From Symsagittifera roscoffensis (lineage: Eukaryota > Xenacoelomorpha > Acoela > Convolutidae), in assembly GCF_963678635.1 (NCBI RefSeq), contig NW_026970840.1:1-40234 (forward strand): a DNA stretch of 40,234 bases. The letters run 5' to 3'. The notes under the pieces are model-generated. The model was not told where the DNA came from. It worked only from the letters and a program-made list of their open reading frames with translations, and ran no database searches. Position 1 is the stretch's first letter. Every line of letters starts with the position of its first letter. The position numbers and the translations under genes were made by a program. Below are positions 29,814 to 40,234 of the stretch, in pieces.

Positions 29814-32800
29814 GCGAATCCGGTTTTCTCTCTGTCCTTCTTCCGCAGAGGGACCTTCCAGAAGGCAGAACCTAAGTCCAATGTGGTGAAGAACTTGGCA
29901 TCACCAAGCTTGGATAGGCTCTCGTCTATTCGCGGTATCGGGTACGCATCTTTTATCGTTACCGCGTTCAAGTAACGAAAGTCGCAACAAAATCTAAGCT
30001 GCCCCCCTTTCTTTTTCGCCATTACTACCCCGCAAGCCCATGGCAATTTCGAGGGTTCTATCATGTCGTATTCAAGCAACATTTCTATTTCCGCTCGGCA
30101 CGCTTCCGATTTGTGTGGCGTCATTCGTCTTGCGCCTTCCCTATGGGGAACGGCGCCCTCTTCGATTTCGTGTTCGACGAAATTACAGCAACCGATATCC
30201 GCCTTATGTTTTGAAAATACATCTGCGTTCCGATTTAGGAGGTCCCGCAATTTTTCGAAATCTCCCTCACCTATTTTCCCTTTTAAATGTTCTATCTCTG
30301 GCAAAACCGGTTTGTCAGATTCTAGTTCATATGACGAGGGGCGTTCCGGAAAAATCGAGCAGCTTGATAAGCCGTCGTCCGTTTCGGATTTCATTGAAAA
30401 CATTTTATGAACAGATTTTAATTCATTAATCCTCTTTAAAATTTTATCTTTATTGGCATGATAAGGACAGTCTTTCACACTATATTTCTTCAAGTTTTGT
30501 GTCTCCTCATAGTCGGTCCTCATCGGCAAAGCGTAGCCAAGTTTCTTTTCACGCTGGATTGAAACCGTGGTGTCCAGTGTGTTCAACAACACACTGACAC
30601 ACAGTCCGTTTCGCGTTACCGAGAAGCTCCGGCCTAAAATCACCGAACTCTGACTATTTGGATTCGGTACTAAGCAAACCTGTTTACTATCCATTAACGA
30701 ATTCAAATTTCTCATTCTAAAAATTGCTACCACAGCTTGTCCTGGTTGTAGTTTTACTTTTCTATCCAAAAAAATTGGTACCTTGTTTTTGTCTGTTATT
30801 ATCCTATTAATTGGTCTCTTAACATACTTCCGGTCCGGGTTTCTAATCCGTATCAGACCGTTGTTCAAGTCAATCATCAGGTCAAAATTCCTGACAAAAT
30901 GTCTGCCCAAGATGAATTGGTCGGCGTCGTCCAAATTCTCTACCACCAAGAAGCTCATCCAAAGATCCCGTCCTCCCATGTGGAGGACCGTTATTGGTGT
31001 TTTTCCGGCTACGTAGATAGCTCCTCGATTGGCGGCGGCCAGTCGGAGATTCGTTGGAATTAGATCTTCCCGCGTGAAGCCCATTCTTTCCCAAGTTTTT
31101 ATCGACATCACACTCACTACCACTCCTGTGTCCAGAAGCCCTGTGACTCCGAGTTTTGTTCCGTTGGTGTCGAGCAGATGTGCGGTCACATCTGCTTCAT
31201 ACCCAATGTGTACTGCGTCTTGTTCCATCATGGCGTCATGGCCTATCCTGCGGACTTTGAGTTCCTCTTCACCCAAATAGATTTGCCCCATTTGGTCATC
31301 ATCTGTTGTTACATAAGTCCTGGTGTAGATACTGATTCCATCCACGTTCAGCATCACTTGATACGGCCCATAGACCTCTAGGTAGCGTCCATGAAGTTTC
31401 TTCATGCGAGGGCCACCCGTCGTTAGTAGTGCTCGCACAGCTCTCGACTCGGTGCGTGGTTCCACCTGCCTTAGATAATCTGCATATGTGTCCAAATGCA
31501 TCAAAGTGAACTCGGATGGTTCACTCAGATTTCTTATTACCTGGTGTCCAGCCACTGAGATTATCGACTGTATCTTGCTTCCTTGCGGCACCATGCCGAA
31601 CCTCTGACCGGAGATCACATTAAGTTTCATGCTCAAACTGCTTGGTGCTTTCGTCTCTTCGAATTCCGTTGCTTCGAAGGTATTCAGTTTCTCATTCTCC
31701 AGTTCAAGTTTCACTTTTTGTTCGATCTCTTTCGTCACCAGTTCCTGCTGCACTCTATTTAGAGCATCCCTCGCGGCTGCCTTATAATCGATCTTGAAGT
31801 CATCAGCCGCAGTTGCTGATTCCGGCTCACGTGTCTCCTCTGTTACCGCTTGCATTTTCTTTGCCGCCAGCTCTTGAGGTTTTTCTTTTCTGCGTGCCTC
31901 TGCTTCACTCAAAAGTCGAGCCTTGCTGTCTTTCACTCCTGACAAAGCTTCTTCATGTCTTGGATGCTTTATGTCTGCCACTGCATCCCAGAATTGCGGA
32001 CAGTCTGATTTAAAATGACCTTCCAAGTTGCAAAAGAAACACCTCTGTCCGAATTTAGCAATTACTCCTCTCATGAAATCCTCATGGTCCAATTCTGACG
32101 CATCTTCGTCCTCGAGGCTAAAGCCTATTGCTTTCATGCCTTGTTTGTAAGCTGGGCATGCTGACACATGATGGTCCGTTGAACTGCAATTGGCACAAGA
32201 GCGTCTCTTGTCCGTATCATCCCTCGGTTTGTACCAATTGTTCCCTTGGTTTGCTGGTTCGTTGTTAAAATTGCCATAATTGTTCTTGTAGTATCCAGAT
32301 CTCGAAGGAGGTTTCAACAAAAGATACTCTTTTGACTTAAGCCTCAACTCCTCCGGTGTTGGCGCATTGGTTGATAGTGGTGTGTAATGCGTTGCTAGCA
32401 TCGTACAAAGTTCATCATTCTTCACACCATCGATGAACTTTGAGGCTACGGCCAGGTTCATCCTTCGGTTTGACTCATCCGGTTGGCTGCGTCTTCTCAG
32501 CATTTCCAAATCATCGAGAAACTTGTCTATCGTTTCATCTTCTCGTTGCCTCCGTTTCTCGAAGCGCATCATCGCCTGGTGCCCCTGCACCCCTGATCCG
32601 AAACTGTTTAACAAGATTTCGAAGATTTTCTCAGCAGTGTCACGTTGATATTGCTTCTTGGCCATGACACAGTTCAGGGCTGTCCCTTCCAAGTTGCTGG
32701 TGAGCGCACTGCATTCCTGTCTCTCCGAGAAGCACTCTTCCTCGAAATGCAGCTTCATTACCTCTATCCAGGTATCAATACAGCCATCAGATTCATCTTT

Positions 32801-33235
32801 ATAGCATCTTGGTTTCTTAAAGACTCTTCTGGACTTCTCACTGCGTTCATTGGTTCTGGATAACCTTGTAAGGAATGTCTCCAAAGACCTGTTTAGGGGT
32901 TCAAATGCTGTGGCCATTGCCGTAGCAACCCTTGAGTGTCCCGCCTGAGTGTCCTCACACCTCGTCTGAGGCTCTGTATGCGGTGCATCCCTGCAATCCG
33001 AATCGCCATGAGTGTTCCCCGCTTGGCCCACATGACTCCTCCTCGGGCTCGCATGCCCCCTGTTGCCGGAATCACTTCTCCCAGTCGCATGTGTGCCTTG
33101 CGTTGGTCGTTCGTTAGAGGTTTGTCTGTTCCCCGTTGAACTTGTTCTACTGTTCGGGCCCCATGTTCCATTACCCCTTGTGGCCAATTCCCCTGCCTCT
33201 AGTGGATCCATACGTCTTCCTCTTTTGATGTTCAT
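29669..33235 (-). pseudogene. Gag C-terminal part, zinc knuckles, protease and RT N-terminal part, unit 2
   Basis: This 1,188-residue frame carries the capsid-like domain, both CCHC knuckles, the DTG protease and RT up to the codon before YVDD. It begins after the 11-bp deletion near 33184 and ends at the 1-bp deletion near 29684. Compared with unit 1 it lacks the four residues encoded by the 12-bp deletion near 31690. Confidence 0.9.
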
Positions 33236-34238
33236 TGAAGTTCACCCTCGGTTCCCTGCTGGGACCTCCCGAGTTCGGTTCTCCCTCTTTTGGTCCACTC
33301 TTGCTGCTTAGTAGCCCGTCCAACCTATCCATGATAGCCTGAGTTCGCCTCTCCATCATCGCGTCTATCTTTGTGTCAAGAGTCCCAAGAGACTGCTCTT
33401 GCTGAATTCTTAACTTCTCCATGTCGTCTCTTAAACGTAACTCTCGCTGATCCGCTTCTCTTGTCATTCGCGACAAGTTCTTCGCCATATGCTCGTCTGT
33501 TCTTTCTTTCAAGCGTTTTTCGCTCTTGCAAACTTCTTGTCTATTGCGGTTTATTTCTTCCCGCAGACTTTCTCTTTCAATGTGAACTGCCCTTTCTAGT
33601 TCACTCATTCTTATGGACATCTGTTCGTTTTGTTCTCCTAAACTGTCCACTATGTTGTTTAAGGCTTCTTCTAGTAGTGCCCCGTTATTCACGAGTGGCG
33701 TTACTAGTGGCGGTGCAACCCTGTCGGTCCCAGGTAGCTTCGTGCTGGTCGAGATCCGGGCCTTGACTCTCTGTCTCGACGTCTTTTCCTTATCTATTTC
33801 AGGATCCGCTAACGCGTTGCCTAGCCCTCTGGTTCTACTCTCTCCAGTTTGTGGCTCTGAACTTGTCATAATCGCGAAGTCTTTTGACTGGCCCGGTGTG
33901 TTTGCCTCTTTGCTTATCGTTGTCACTACACCAAATTTGTCCATGGTTCCAGTCTCTCTTCCGACGTATGCCTCATTCTCCTGGATCGAACTATTGAGGC
34001 TGACTTGAGATCCAAAGTCCCCTTGCTCCTCTTCATCCTCTTCCTCCTGGGATTCACCTTCGTTTCCTGCGCCTCCTCCCATGGTGAATGGAAAGATGTT
34101 TCCGAAGGTGTTCTTCATTCTTTCTGAGAACGATGATGACGTTGTTTGTTTCCCAGTTCCGCCTGCCATCATAGTGTTGTCTATCGGAGATCTTCTCGTT
34201 GCCGCTATTTCAGTTGAGATGTCGGACAGTTCCGACAT
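33171..34238 (-). pseudogene. Gag N-terminal part with coiled coil, unit 2
   Basis: It starts at the MSELSD ATG (34238), as in unit 1. Here the junction after MTSSEPQT is uninterrupted, so this copy shows the undamaged Gag N-terminus: acidic stretch, coiled coil (about residues 190-300), then a Gly/Arg-rich part. It ends a few codons after the 11-bp deletion near 33184. Confidence 0.85.
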
Positions 34239-34288
34239 CTCTTCTCGATCCAGTGTCCCGGTGGAAGTGGCAAAATCATGACCTTGTT

Positions 34289-34864
34289 CTACCGGAGTAG
34301 ATTCACTTGCCAGCCTTCTGCCTCTCCCTTCCAGTTCTCACTGACTGTTAGCGATGCCACTGCTGCTGTCCACTCGGGGTCATCTCTGGTCACTTCTCTT
34401 TCTAACAATCCACCCAGCATCCGCATCACTTGCGGTGTGACCTGCACCGTTTTATCCAATAATGAGAGGCTGTTTATGTTCATGCGAGAGAGTTCTTGTT
34501 GGACCAGCTTCGAGCGCAGCAACAGATCCAAGGGGACCGGGTCCTCCCTGGATAGGATCTTTATCTCGGCTGCTTTCTCTACAGGTAACTCAGGATGCCC
34601 TGGAATTGGATGTCCAGACTTATCCAACCATCTCGTTAAGGGAAGCGCTTCATAAGTTTCTTTGTCCAAAAACGAGAATCCCTCCTTTATTTCCGCCTGA
34701 TTGGCCTGCTTCTGCTCCAATCTTTCATAGAACTCAGTTTTCTTGCTGAGGCTGTCAGCATTCTGGTGTTTATCACGCATCCTATGTTCGATTATCATAT
34801 GGTAGCCATCCAATCTTACTATCCATCTGCCAATATAACTCTGATCCATCGAGTAGGTCTTCAA
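34289..34864 (-). pseudogene. RNase H C-terminal part, unit 3
   Basis: The RNase H frame continues here after the in-frame stop at 34865-34867 (a Trp codon in units 1 and 2) and runs across the junction at 34335 into Gag sequence of unit 2 out of frame. It contains the HRMRDKHQNADSLS end of RNase H and the following linker. Confidence 0.85.
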
Positions 34865-35884
34865 TCAGGATAACGCTCTATTGTCCACGCGTAACTTGAA
34901 GGGAGCGCTCCCCAAGTATGCACGGTACTTTTCCACGAAGGTGACTACTGCAAACATTTCTGCTTTTGGTGCGCCATATTTCATCTCTGTGTCACTCAAG
35001 ACCTTGCTGCCGTATGCAATGGGACGGAGAACTGTTCTTCCGTTCCATTCTTGCTCTTGATGCAATATTCCTGAGATGGCCACTACCGATGAGTCTGTGT
35101 CAAGAACATACATGCCCTTTTCTGTAGGCATGCCTAGCACTGGCGCTTCGCACAGTTCCCGCTTTATGTTCTCGAAAGCAACCTGTGCCTCATCGTTCCA
35201 TTCGAACTTTTTCCCCTTGTTGCGCATCAGCTTCTGCATCGGGTACACCTTGTCCGCATATCCTTTTATGAATTCCCGGTAGTAATTGGCAAACCCCAGG
35301 AAGCTCAGGAGCTGTGTGTCCGTTCTGGGAGCTTTCCATGTCAACACTGCTTCCGGGTCCGGCCTCACACCATGCCTATCCACCATTCTTCCCAGGTACT
35401 TTATCGAATCCCTAAGGATTTCACATTTCGATGGTTTGCACTTCAATCCTGCTCTTTTCATGCATCCAAAGACCTCATCGAGCCTATCAATGTGGTCTTC
35501 CAGGGTCGGTGTCGCTATGACTACGTCATCCACGTAACACATCACGAGATTCCCGTACTTCTTGGTCACTCTCGTCAAAGCCTGAGCCATCAGTCTTTGA
35601 AAAGTGGCCGTTGCATTGCACAAGCCGAAGGGCATCCTCTTCCACTGGTACAATCCCAATTCGCACGCGAATCCGGTTTTCTCTCTGTCCTTCTTCCGCA
35701 GAGGGACCTTCCAGAAGGCAGAACCTAAGTCCAATGTGGTGAAGAACTTGGCATCACCAAGCTTGGATAGGCTCTCGTCTATTCGCGGTATCGGGTACGC
35801 ATCTTTTATCGTTACCGCGTTCAAGTAACGAAAGTCGCAACAAAATCTAAGCTGCCCCCCTTTCTTTTTCGCCCGCAAGCCCAT
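34865..35884 (-). pseudogene. RT and RNase H N-terminal part, unit 3
   Basis: It holds the RT palm with an intact YVDD, the connection and most of RNase H. It begins at the 10-bp deletion near 35872, where the earlier frame is lost, and stops at the TGA at 34867-34865. Confidence 0.9.
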
Positions 35885-36486
35885 GGCAATTTCGAGGGTT
35901 CTATCATGTCGTATTCAAGCAACATTTCTATTTCCGCTCGGCACGCTTCCGATTTGTGTGGCGTCATTCGTCTTGCGCCTTCCCTATGGGGAACGGCGCC
36001 CTCTTCGATTTCGTGTTCGACGAAATTACAGCAACCGATATCCGCCTTATGTTTTGAAAATACATCTGCGTTCCGATTTAGGAGGTCCCGCAATTTTTCG
36101 AAATCTCCCTCACCTATTTTCCCTTTTAAATGTTCTATCTCTGGCAAAACCGGTTTGTCAGATTCTAGTTCATATGACGAGGGGCGTTCCGGAAAAATCG
36201 AGCAGCTTGATAAGCCGTCGTCCGTTTCGGATTTCATTGAAAACATTTTATGAACAGATTTTAATTCATTAATCCTCTTTAAAATTTTATCTTTATTGGC
36301 ATGATAAGGACAGTCTTTCACACTATATTTCTTCAAGTTTTGTGTCTCCTCATAGTCGGTCCTCATCGGCAAAGCGTAGCCAAGTTTCTTTCCACGCTGG
36401 ATTGAAACCGTGGTGTCCAGTGTGTTCAACAACACACTGACACACAGTCCGTTTCGCGTTACCGAGAAGCTCCGGCCTAAAATCAC
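35821..36486 (-). pseudogene. Protease-RT linker and RT N-terminal end, unit 3
   Basis: It covers the region between the stop at 36517-36519 and the 10-bp deletion near 35872. It contains the conserved start of RT (GARRMTPHKSEACRAEIEML) and ends out of frame. Confidence 0.85.
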
Positions 36487-36516
36487 CGAACTCTGACTAT
36501 TTGGATTCGGTACTAA

Positions 36517-39102
36517 TCAAACCTGTTTACTATCACTTAACGAATTCAAATTTCTCATTCTAAAAATTGCTACCACAGCTTGTCCTGGTTGTAGTTTTAC
36601 TTTTCTATCCAAAAAAATTGGTACCTTGTTTTTGTCTGTTATTATCCTATTAATTGGTCTCTTAACATACTTCCGGTCCGGGTTTCTAATCCGTATCAGA
36701 CCGTTGTTCAAGTCAATCATCAGGTCAAAATTCCTGACAAAATGTCTGCCCAAGATGAATTGGTCGGCGTCGTCCAAATTCTCTACCACCAAGAAGCTCA
36801 TCCAAAGATCCCGTCCTCCCATGTGGAGGACCGTTATTGGTGTTCTTCCGGCTACGTAGATAGCTCCTCGATTGGCGGCGGCCAGTCGGAGATTCGTTGG
36901 AATTAGATCTTCCCGCGTGAAGCCCATTCTTTCCCAAGTTTTTATCGACATCACACTCACTACCACTCCTGTGTCCAGAAGCCCTGTGACTCCGAGTTTT
37001 GTTCCGTTGGTGTCGAGCAGATGTGCGGTCACATCTGCTTCATACCCAATGTGTACTGCGTCTTGTTCCATCATGGCGTCATGGCCTATCCTGCGGACTT
37101 TGAGTTCCTCTTCACCCAAATAGATTTGCCCCATTTGGTCATCATCTGTTGTTACATAAGTCCTGGTGTAGATACTGATTCCATCCACGTTCAGCATCAC
37201 TTGATACGGCCCATAGACCTCTAGGTAGCGTCCATGAAGTTTCTTCATGCGAGGGCCACCCGTCGTTAGTAGTGCTCGCACAGCTCTCGACTCGGTGCGT
37301 GGTTCCACCTGCCTCAGATAATCTGCATATGTGTCCAAATGCATCAAAGCGAACTCGGATGGTTCACTCAGATTTCTTATTACCTGGTGTCCAGCCACTG
37401 AGATTATCGACTGTATCTTGCTTCCTTGCGGCACCATGCCGAACCTCTGACCGGAGATCACATTAAGTTTCATGCTCAAACTGCTTGGTGCTTTCGTCTC
37501 TTCGAATTCCGTTGCTTCGAAGGTATTCAGTTGCTCCTGAAGTTTCTCATTCTCCAGTTCAAGTTTCACTTTTTGTTCGATCTCTTTCGTCACCAGTTCC
37601 TGCTGCACTCTATTTAGAGCATCCCTCGCGGCTGCCTTATAATCGATCTTGAAGTCATCAGCCGCAGTTGCTGATTCCGGCTCACGTGTCTCCTCTGTTA
37701 CCGCTTGCATTTTCTTTGCCGCCAGCTCTTGAGGTTTTTCTTTTCTGCGTGCCTCTGCTTCACTCAAAAGTCGAGCCTTGCTGTCTTTCACTCCTGACAA
37801 AGCTTCTTCATGTCTTGGATGCTTTATGTCTGCCACTGCATCCCAGAATTGCGGACAGTCTGATTTAAAATGACCTTCCAAGTTGCAAAAGAAACACCTC
37901 TGTCCGAATTTAGCAATTACTCCTCTCATGAAATCCTCATGGTCCAATTCTGACGCATCTTCGTCCTCGAGGCTAAAGCCTATTGCTTTCATGCCTTGTT
38001 TGTAAGCTGGGCATGCTGACACATGATGGTCCGTTGAACTGCAATTGGCACAAGAGCGTCTCTTGTCCGTATCATCCCTCGGTTTGTACCAATTGTTCCC
38101 TTGGTTTGCTGGTTCGTTGTTAAAATTGCCATAATTGTTCTTGTAGTATCCAGATCTCGAAGGAGGTTTCAACAAAAGATACTCTTTTGACTTAAGCCTC
38201 AACTCCTCCGGTGTTGGCGCATTGGTTGATAGTGGTGTGTAATGCGTTGCTAGCATCGTACAAAGTTCATCATTCTTCACACCATCGATGAACTTTGAGG
38301 CTACGGCCAGGTTCATCCTTCGGTTTGACTCATCCGGTTGGCTGCGTCTTCTCAGCATTTCCAAATCATCGAGAAACTTGTCTATCGTTTCATCTTCTCG
38401 TTGCCTCCGTTTCTCGAAGCGCATCATCGCCTGGTGCCCCTGCACCCCTGATCCGAAACTGTTTAACAAGATTTCGAAGATTTTCTCAGCAGTGTCACGT
38501 TGATATTGCTTCTTGGCCATGACACAGTTCAGGGCTGTCCCTTCCAAGTTGCTGGTGAGCGCACTGCATTCCTGTCTCTCCGAGAAGCACTCTTCCTCGA
38601 AATGCAGCTTCATTACCTCTATCCAGGTATCAATACAGCCATCAGATTCATCTTTATAGCATCTTGGTTTCTTAAAGACTCTTCTGGACTTCTCACTGCG
38701 TTCATTGGTTCTGGATAACCTTGTAAGGAATGTCTCCAAAGACCTGTTTAGGGGTTCAAATGCTGTGGCCATTGCCGTAGCAACCCTTGAGTGTCCCGCC
38801 TGAGTGTCCTCACACCTCGTCTGAGGCTCTGTATGCGGTGCATCCCTGCAATCCGAATCGCCGTGAGTGTTCCCCGCTTGGCCCACATGACTCCTCCTCG
38901 GGCTCGCATGCCCCCTGTTGCCGGAATCACTTCTCCCAGTCGCATGTGTGCCTTGCGTTGGTCGTTCGTTAGAGGTTTGTCTGTTCCCCGTTGAACTTGT
39001 TCTACTGTTCGGGCCCCATGTTCCATTACCCCTTGTGGCATAGGCCTGATGAAATTCCCCTGCCTCTAGTGGATCCATACGTCTTCCTCTTTTGATGTTC
39101 AT
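36517..39102 (-). pseudogene. Gag C-terminal part, zinc knuckles and protease, unit 3
   Basis: This 861-residue frame has the capsid-like domain, both CCHC knuckles and the DTG protease. It ends at TGA 36519-36517, a Cys codon in units 1 and 2. Its right end enters the 1-bp insertion site near 39043. Confidence 0.9.
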
Positions 39103-39174
39103 TGAAGTTCACCCTCGGCTCCCTGCTGGGACCTCCCGAGTTCGGTTCTCCCTCTTTTGGTCCACTCTTGCTGC

Positions 39175-39987
39175 TTAGTAGCCCGTCCAACCTATCCATG
39201 ATATAGCCTGAGTTCGCCTCTCCATCATCGCGTCTATCTTTGTGTCAAGAGTCCCAAGAGACTGCTCTTGCTGAATTCTTAACTTCTCCATGTCGTCTCT
39301 TAAACGTAACTCTCGCTGATCCGCTTCTCTTGTCATTCGCGACAAGTTCTTCGCCATATGCTCGTCTGTTCTTTCTTTCAAGCGTTTTTCGCTCTTGCAA
39401 ACTTCTTGTCTATTGCGGTTTATTTCTTCCCGCAGACTTTCTCTTTCAATGTGAACTGCCCTTTCTAGTTCACTCATTCTTATGGACATCTGTTCGTTTT
39501 GTTCTCCTAAACTGTCCACTATGTTGTTTAAGGCTTCTTCTAGTAGTGCCCCGTTATTCACGAGTGGCGTTACTAGTGGCGGTGCAACCCTGTCGGTCCC
39601 AGGTAGCTTCGTGCTGGTCGAGATCCGGGCCTTGACTCTCTGTCTCGACGTTTTTTCCTTATCTATTTCAGGATCCGCTAACGCGTTGCCTAGCCCTCTG
39701 GTTCTACTCTCTCCAGTTTGTGGCTCTGAACTTGTCATAATCGCGAAGTCTTTTGACTGGCCCGGTGTGTTTGCCTCTTTGCTTATCGTTGTCACTACAC
39801 CAAATTTGTCCATGGTTCCAGTCTCTCTTCCGACGTATGCCTCATTCTCCTGGATCGAACTATTGAGGCTGACTTGAGATCCAAAGTCCCCTTGCTCCTC
39901 TTCATCCTCTTCCTCCTGGGATTCACCTTCGTTTCCTGCGCCTCCTCCCATGGTGAATGGAAAGATGTTTCCGAAGGTGTTCTTCAT
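39175..39987 (-). pseudogene. Gag coiled-coil part, unit 3
   Basis: It holds the acidic stretch and coiled coil of Gag. It is separated from the N-terminal piece by the 1-bp deletion near 40011 and runs out of frame after the 2-bp (TA) insertion near 39203. Confidence 0.85.
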
Positions 39988-40229
39988 TCTTTCTGAGAAC
40001 GATGATGACGTGTTTGTTTCCCAGTTCCGCCTGCCATCATAGTGTTGTCTATCGGAGATCTTCTCGTTGCCGCTATTTCAGTTGAGATGTCGGACAGTTC
40101 CGACATCTCTTCTCGATCCAGTGTCCCGGTGGAAGTGGCAAAATCATGACCTTGTTCTACCGGAGTAGATTCACTTGCCAGCCTTCTGCCTCTCCCTTCC
40201 AGTCCACGTACTTCCTGGTTGTCGTTCAT
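39984..40229 (-). CDS. Gag N-terminus (partial, window edge)
   Basis: The frame starts MNDNQEVRGLEGRG at ATG 40229 and reaches the MSELSD region and its hairpin before the 1-bp deletion near 40011 shifts it. Upstream sequence is cut off by the window end, so an earlier start cannot be excluded. This is the only copy of the Gag 5' end, because the other two units join here to RNase H sequence. Confidence 0.7.
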   Translation of the reverse strand: MNDNQEVRGLEGRGRRLASESTPVEQGHDFATSTGTLDREEMSELSDISTEIAATRRSPIDNTMMAGGTGKQTRHHRSQKE

Positions 40230-40234
40230 GGCAT

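Larger units (their letters stand above)
28483..34334 (-). repeat. Tandem unit 2 (5,852 bp)
   Basis: It is nearly identical to unit 1. Indels against the consensus are -1 near 29684, an in-frame -12 near 31690 (in the charged region between Gag and protease) and -11 near 33184. It has no LTR or integrase of its own. Its junction with unit 1 (28482/28483) shows at most one base of microhomology between the two joined ends. Confidence 0.95.
34335..40202 (-). repeat. Tandem unit 3 (5,868 bp), joined to the true gag 5' end
   Basis: Lesions against the consensus are a Trp-to-stop change (34865-34867), -10 near 35872, a Cys-to-stop change (36517-36519), +1 near 39043, +2 near 39203 and -1 near 40011. 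At 40202 it continues into sequence (gtccacgtacttcctgg) absent from the other junctions, which encodes the Gag N-terminus and so marks the original 5' side. Confidence 0.95.
18859..40234 (-). mobile_element. Ty3/Gypsy LTR retroelement with tandemly triplicated gag-pro-RT-RH and a terminal macrodomain-like frame
   Basis: Read leftwards the order is gag with two CCHC knuckles, aspartic protease (DTG), reverse transcriptase (YVDD), RNase H, integrase (HHCC and DDE), GPF module and macrodomain-like tail, then a purine tract and LTR start. Protease-RT-RH-integrase is the Ty3/Gypsy order. The segment from near the gag start to the end of RNase H occurs three times head-to-tail (22605-28482, 28483-34334, 34335-40202), while integrase and tail occur once. 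The true gag 5' end is attached to the rightmost unit (40229). The 5' LTR and primer binding site lie beyond the window. Confidence 0.9.

Overview
The window looks like a repeat-rich piece of an animal genome, most probably a nematode, possibly Caenorhabditis-like. This is inferred from a CAG|GTAAGG ... TTTTCAG| intron-like pair, from Ty3/Gypsy and hAT-type elements, and from AT-rich spacers between GC-richer coding blocks. I ran no database search, so the organism is inferred.

Region 1 (1 to about 10.6 kb, + strand). An intact, intronless 2,947-residue open frame (489-9332) encodes a protein family I cannot name. It has a coiled coil, an SGNH/GDSL-type hydrolase domain with all catalytic blocks (GDS, Gly, GTND, DGIH), a second SGNH-like segment (GSDF ... 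GMND), a KRKR nuclear-localisation-like stretch and two conserved Cys/His clusters. The whole block, untranslated flanks included, is about seven-fold or more enriched in CTCGAG, CTTGAG and CTCAAG hexamers.

Region 2 (9.3-12.9 kb). This spacer has no convincing gene. It holds several perfect palindromes and hairpins. It also holds a 533-bp hAT-like MITE (11477-12009) with a perfect 8-bp target duplication and internal GATATT repeats.

Region 3 (18754 down to 12896, - strand). A diverged paralogue of the giant gene lies tail-to-tail with it. It is broken by two in-frame stops and about five frameshifts, and it lacks roughly 1,100 central residues, but it still has the complete SGNH motif set.

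Region 4 (about 18.9 kb to the window end, - strand). A Ty3/Gypsy LTR element is read leftwards. Its 5' end and 5' LTR lie outside the window. The gag-protease-RT-RNase H segment is present three times in tandem (units of 5,878, 5,852 and 5,868 bp, nearly identical, same breakpoints), followed once by integrase. The last open frame carries the integrase GPF module, an acidic linker and a C-terminal domain that reads as a divergent TARG1/ALC1-like macrodomain. It ends just before a purine tract and the start of a putative 3' LTR. Units 2 and 3 are broken by small indels and stops; unit 1 has a single 2-bp insertion.

The best candidates for something undescribed are the macrodomain at the end of the Gypsy polyprotein, the giant SGNH/zinc-cluster gene family with its hexamer-rich block, and the LTR-less internal triplication.
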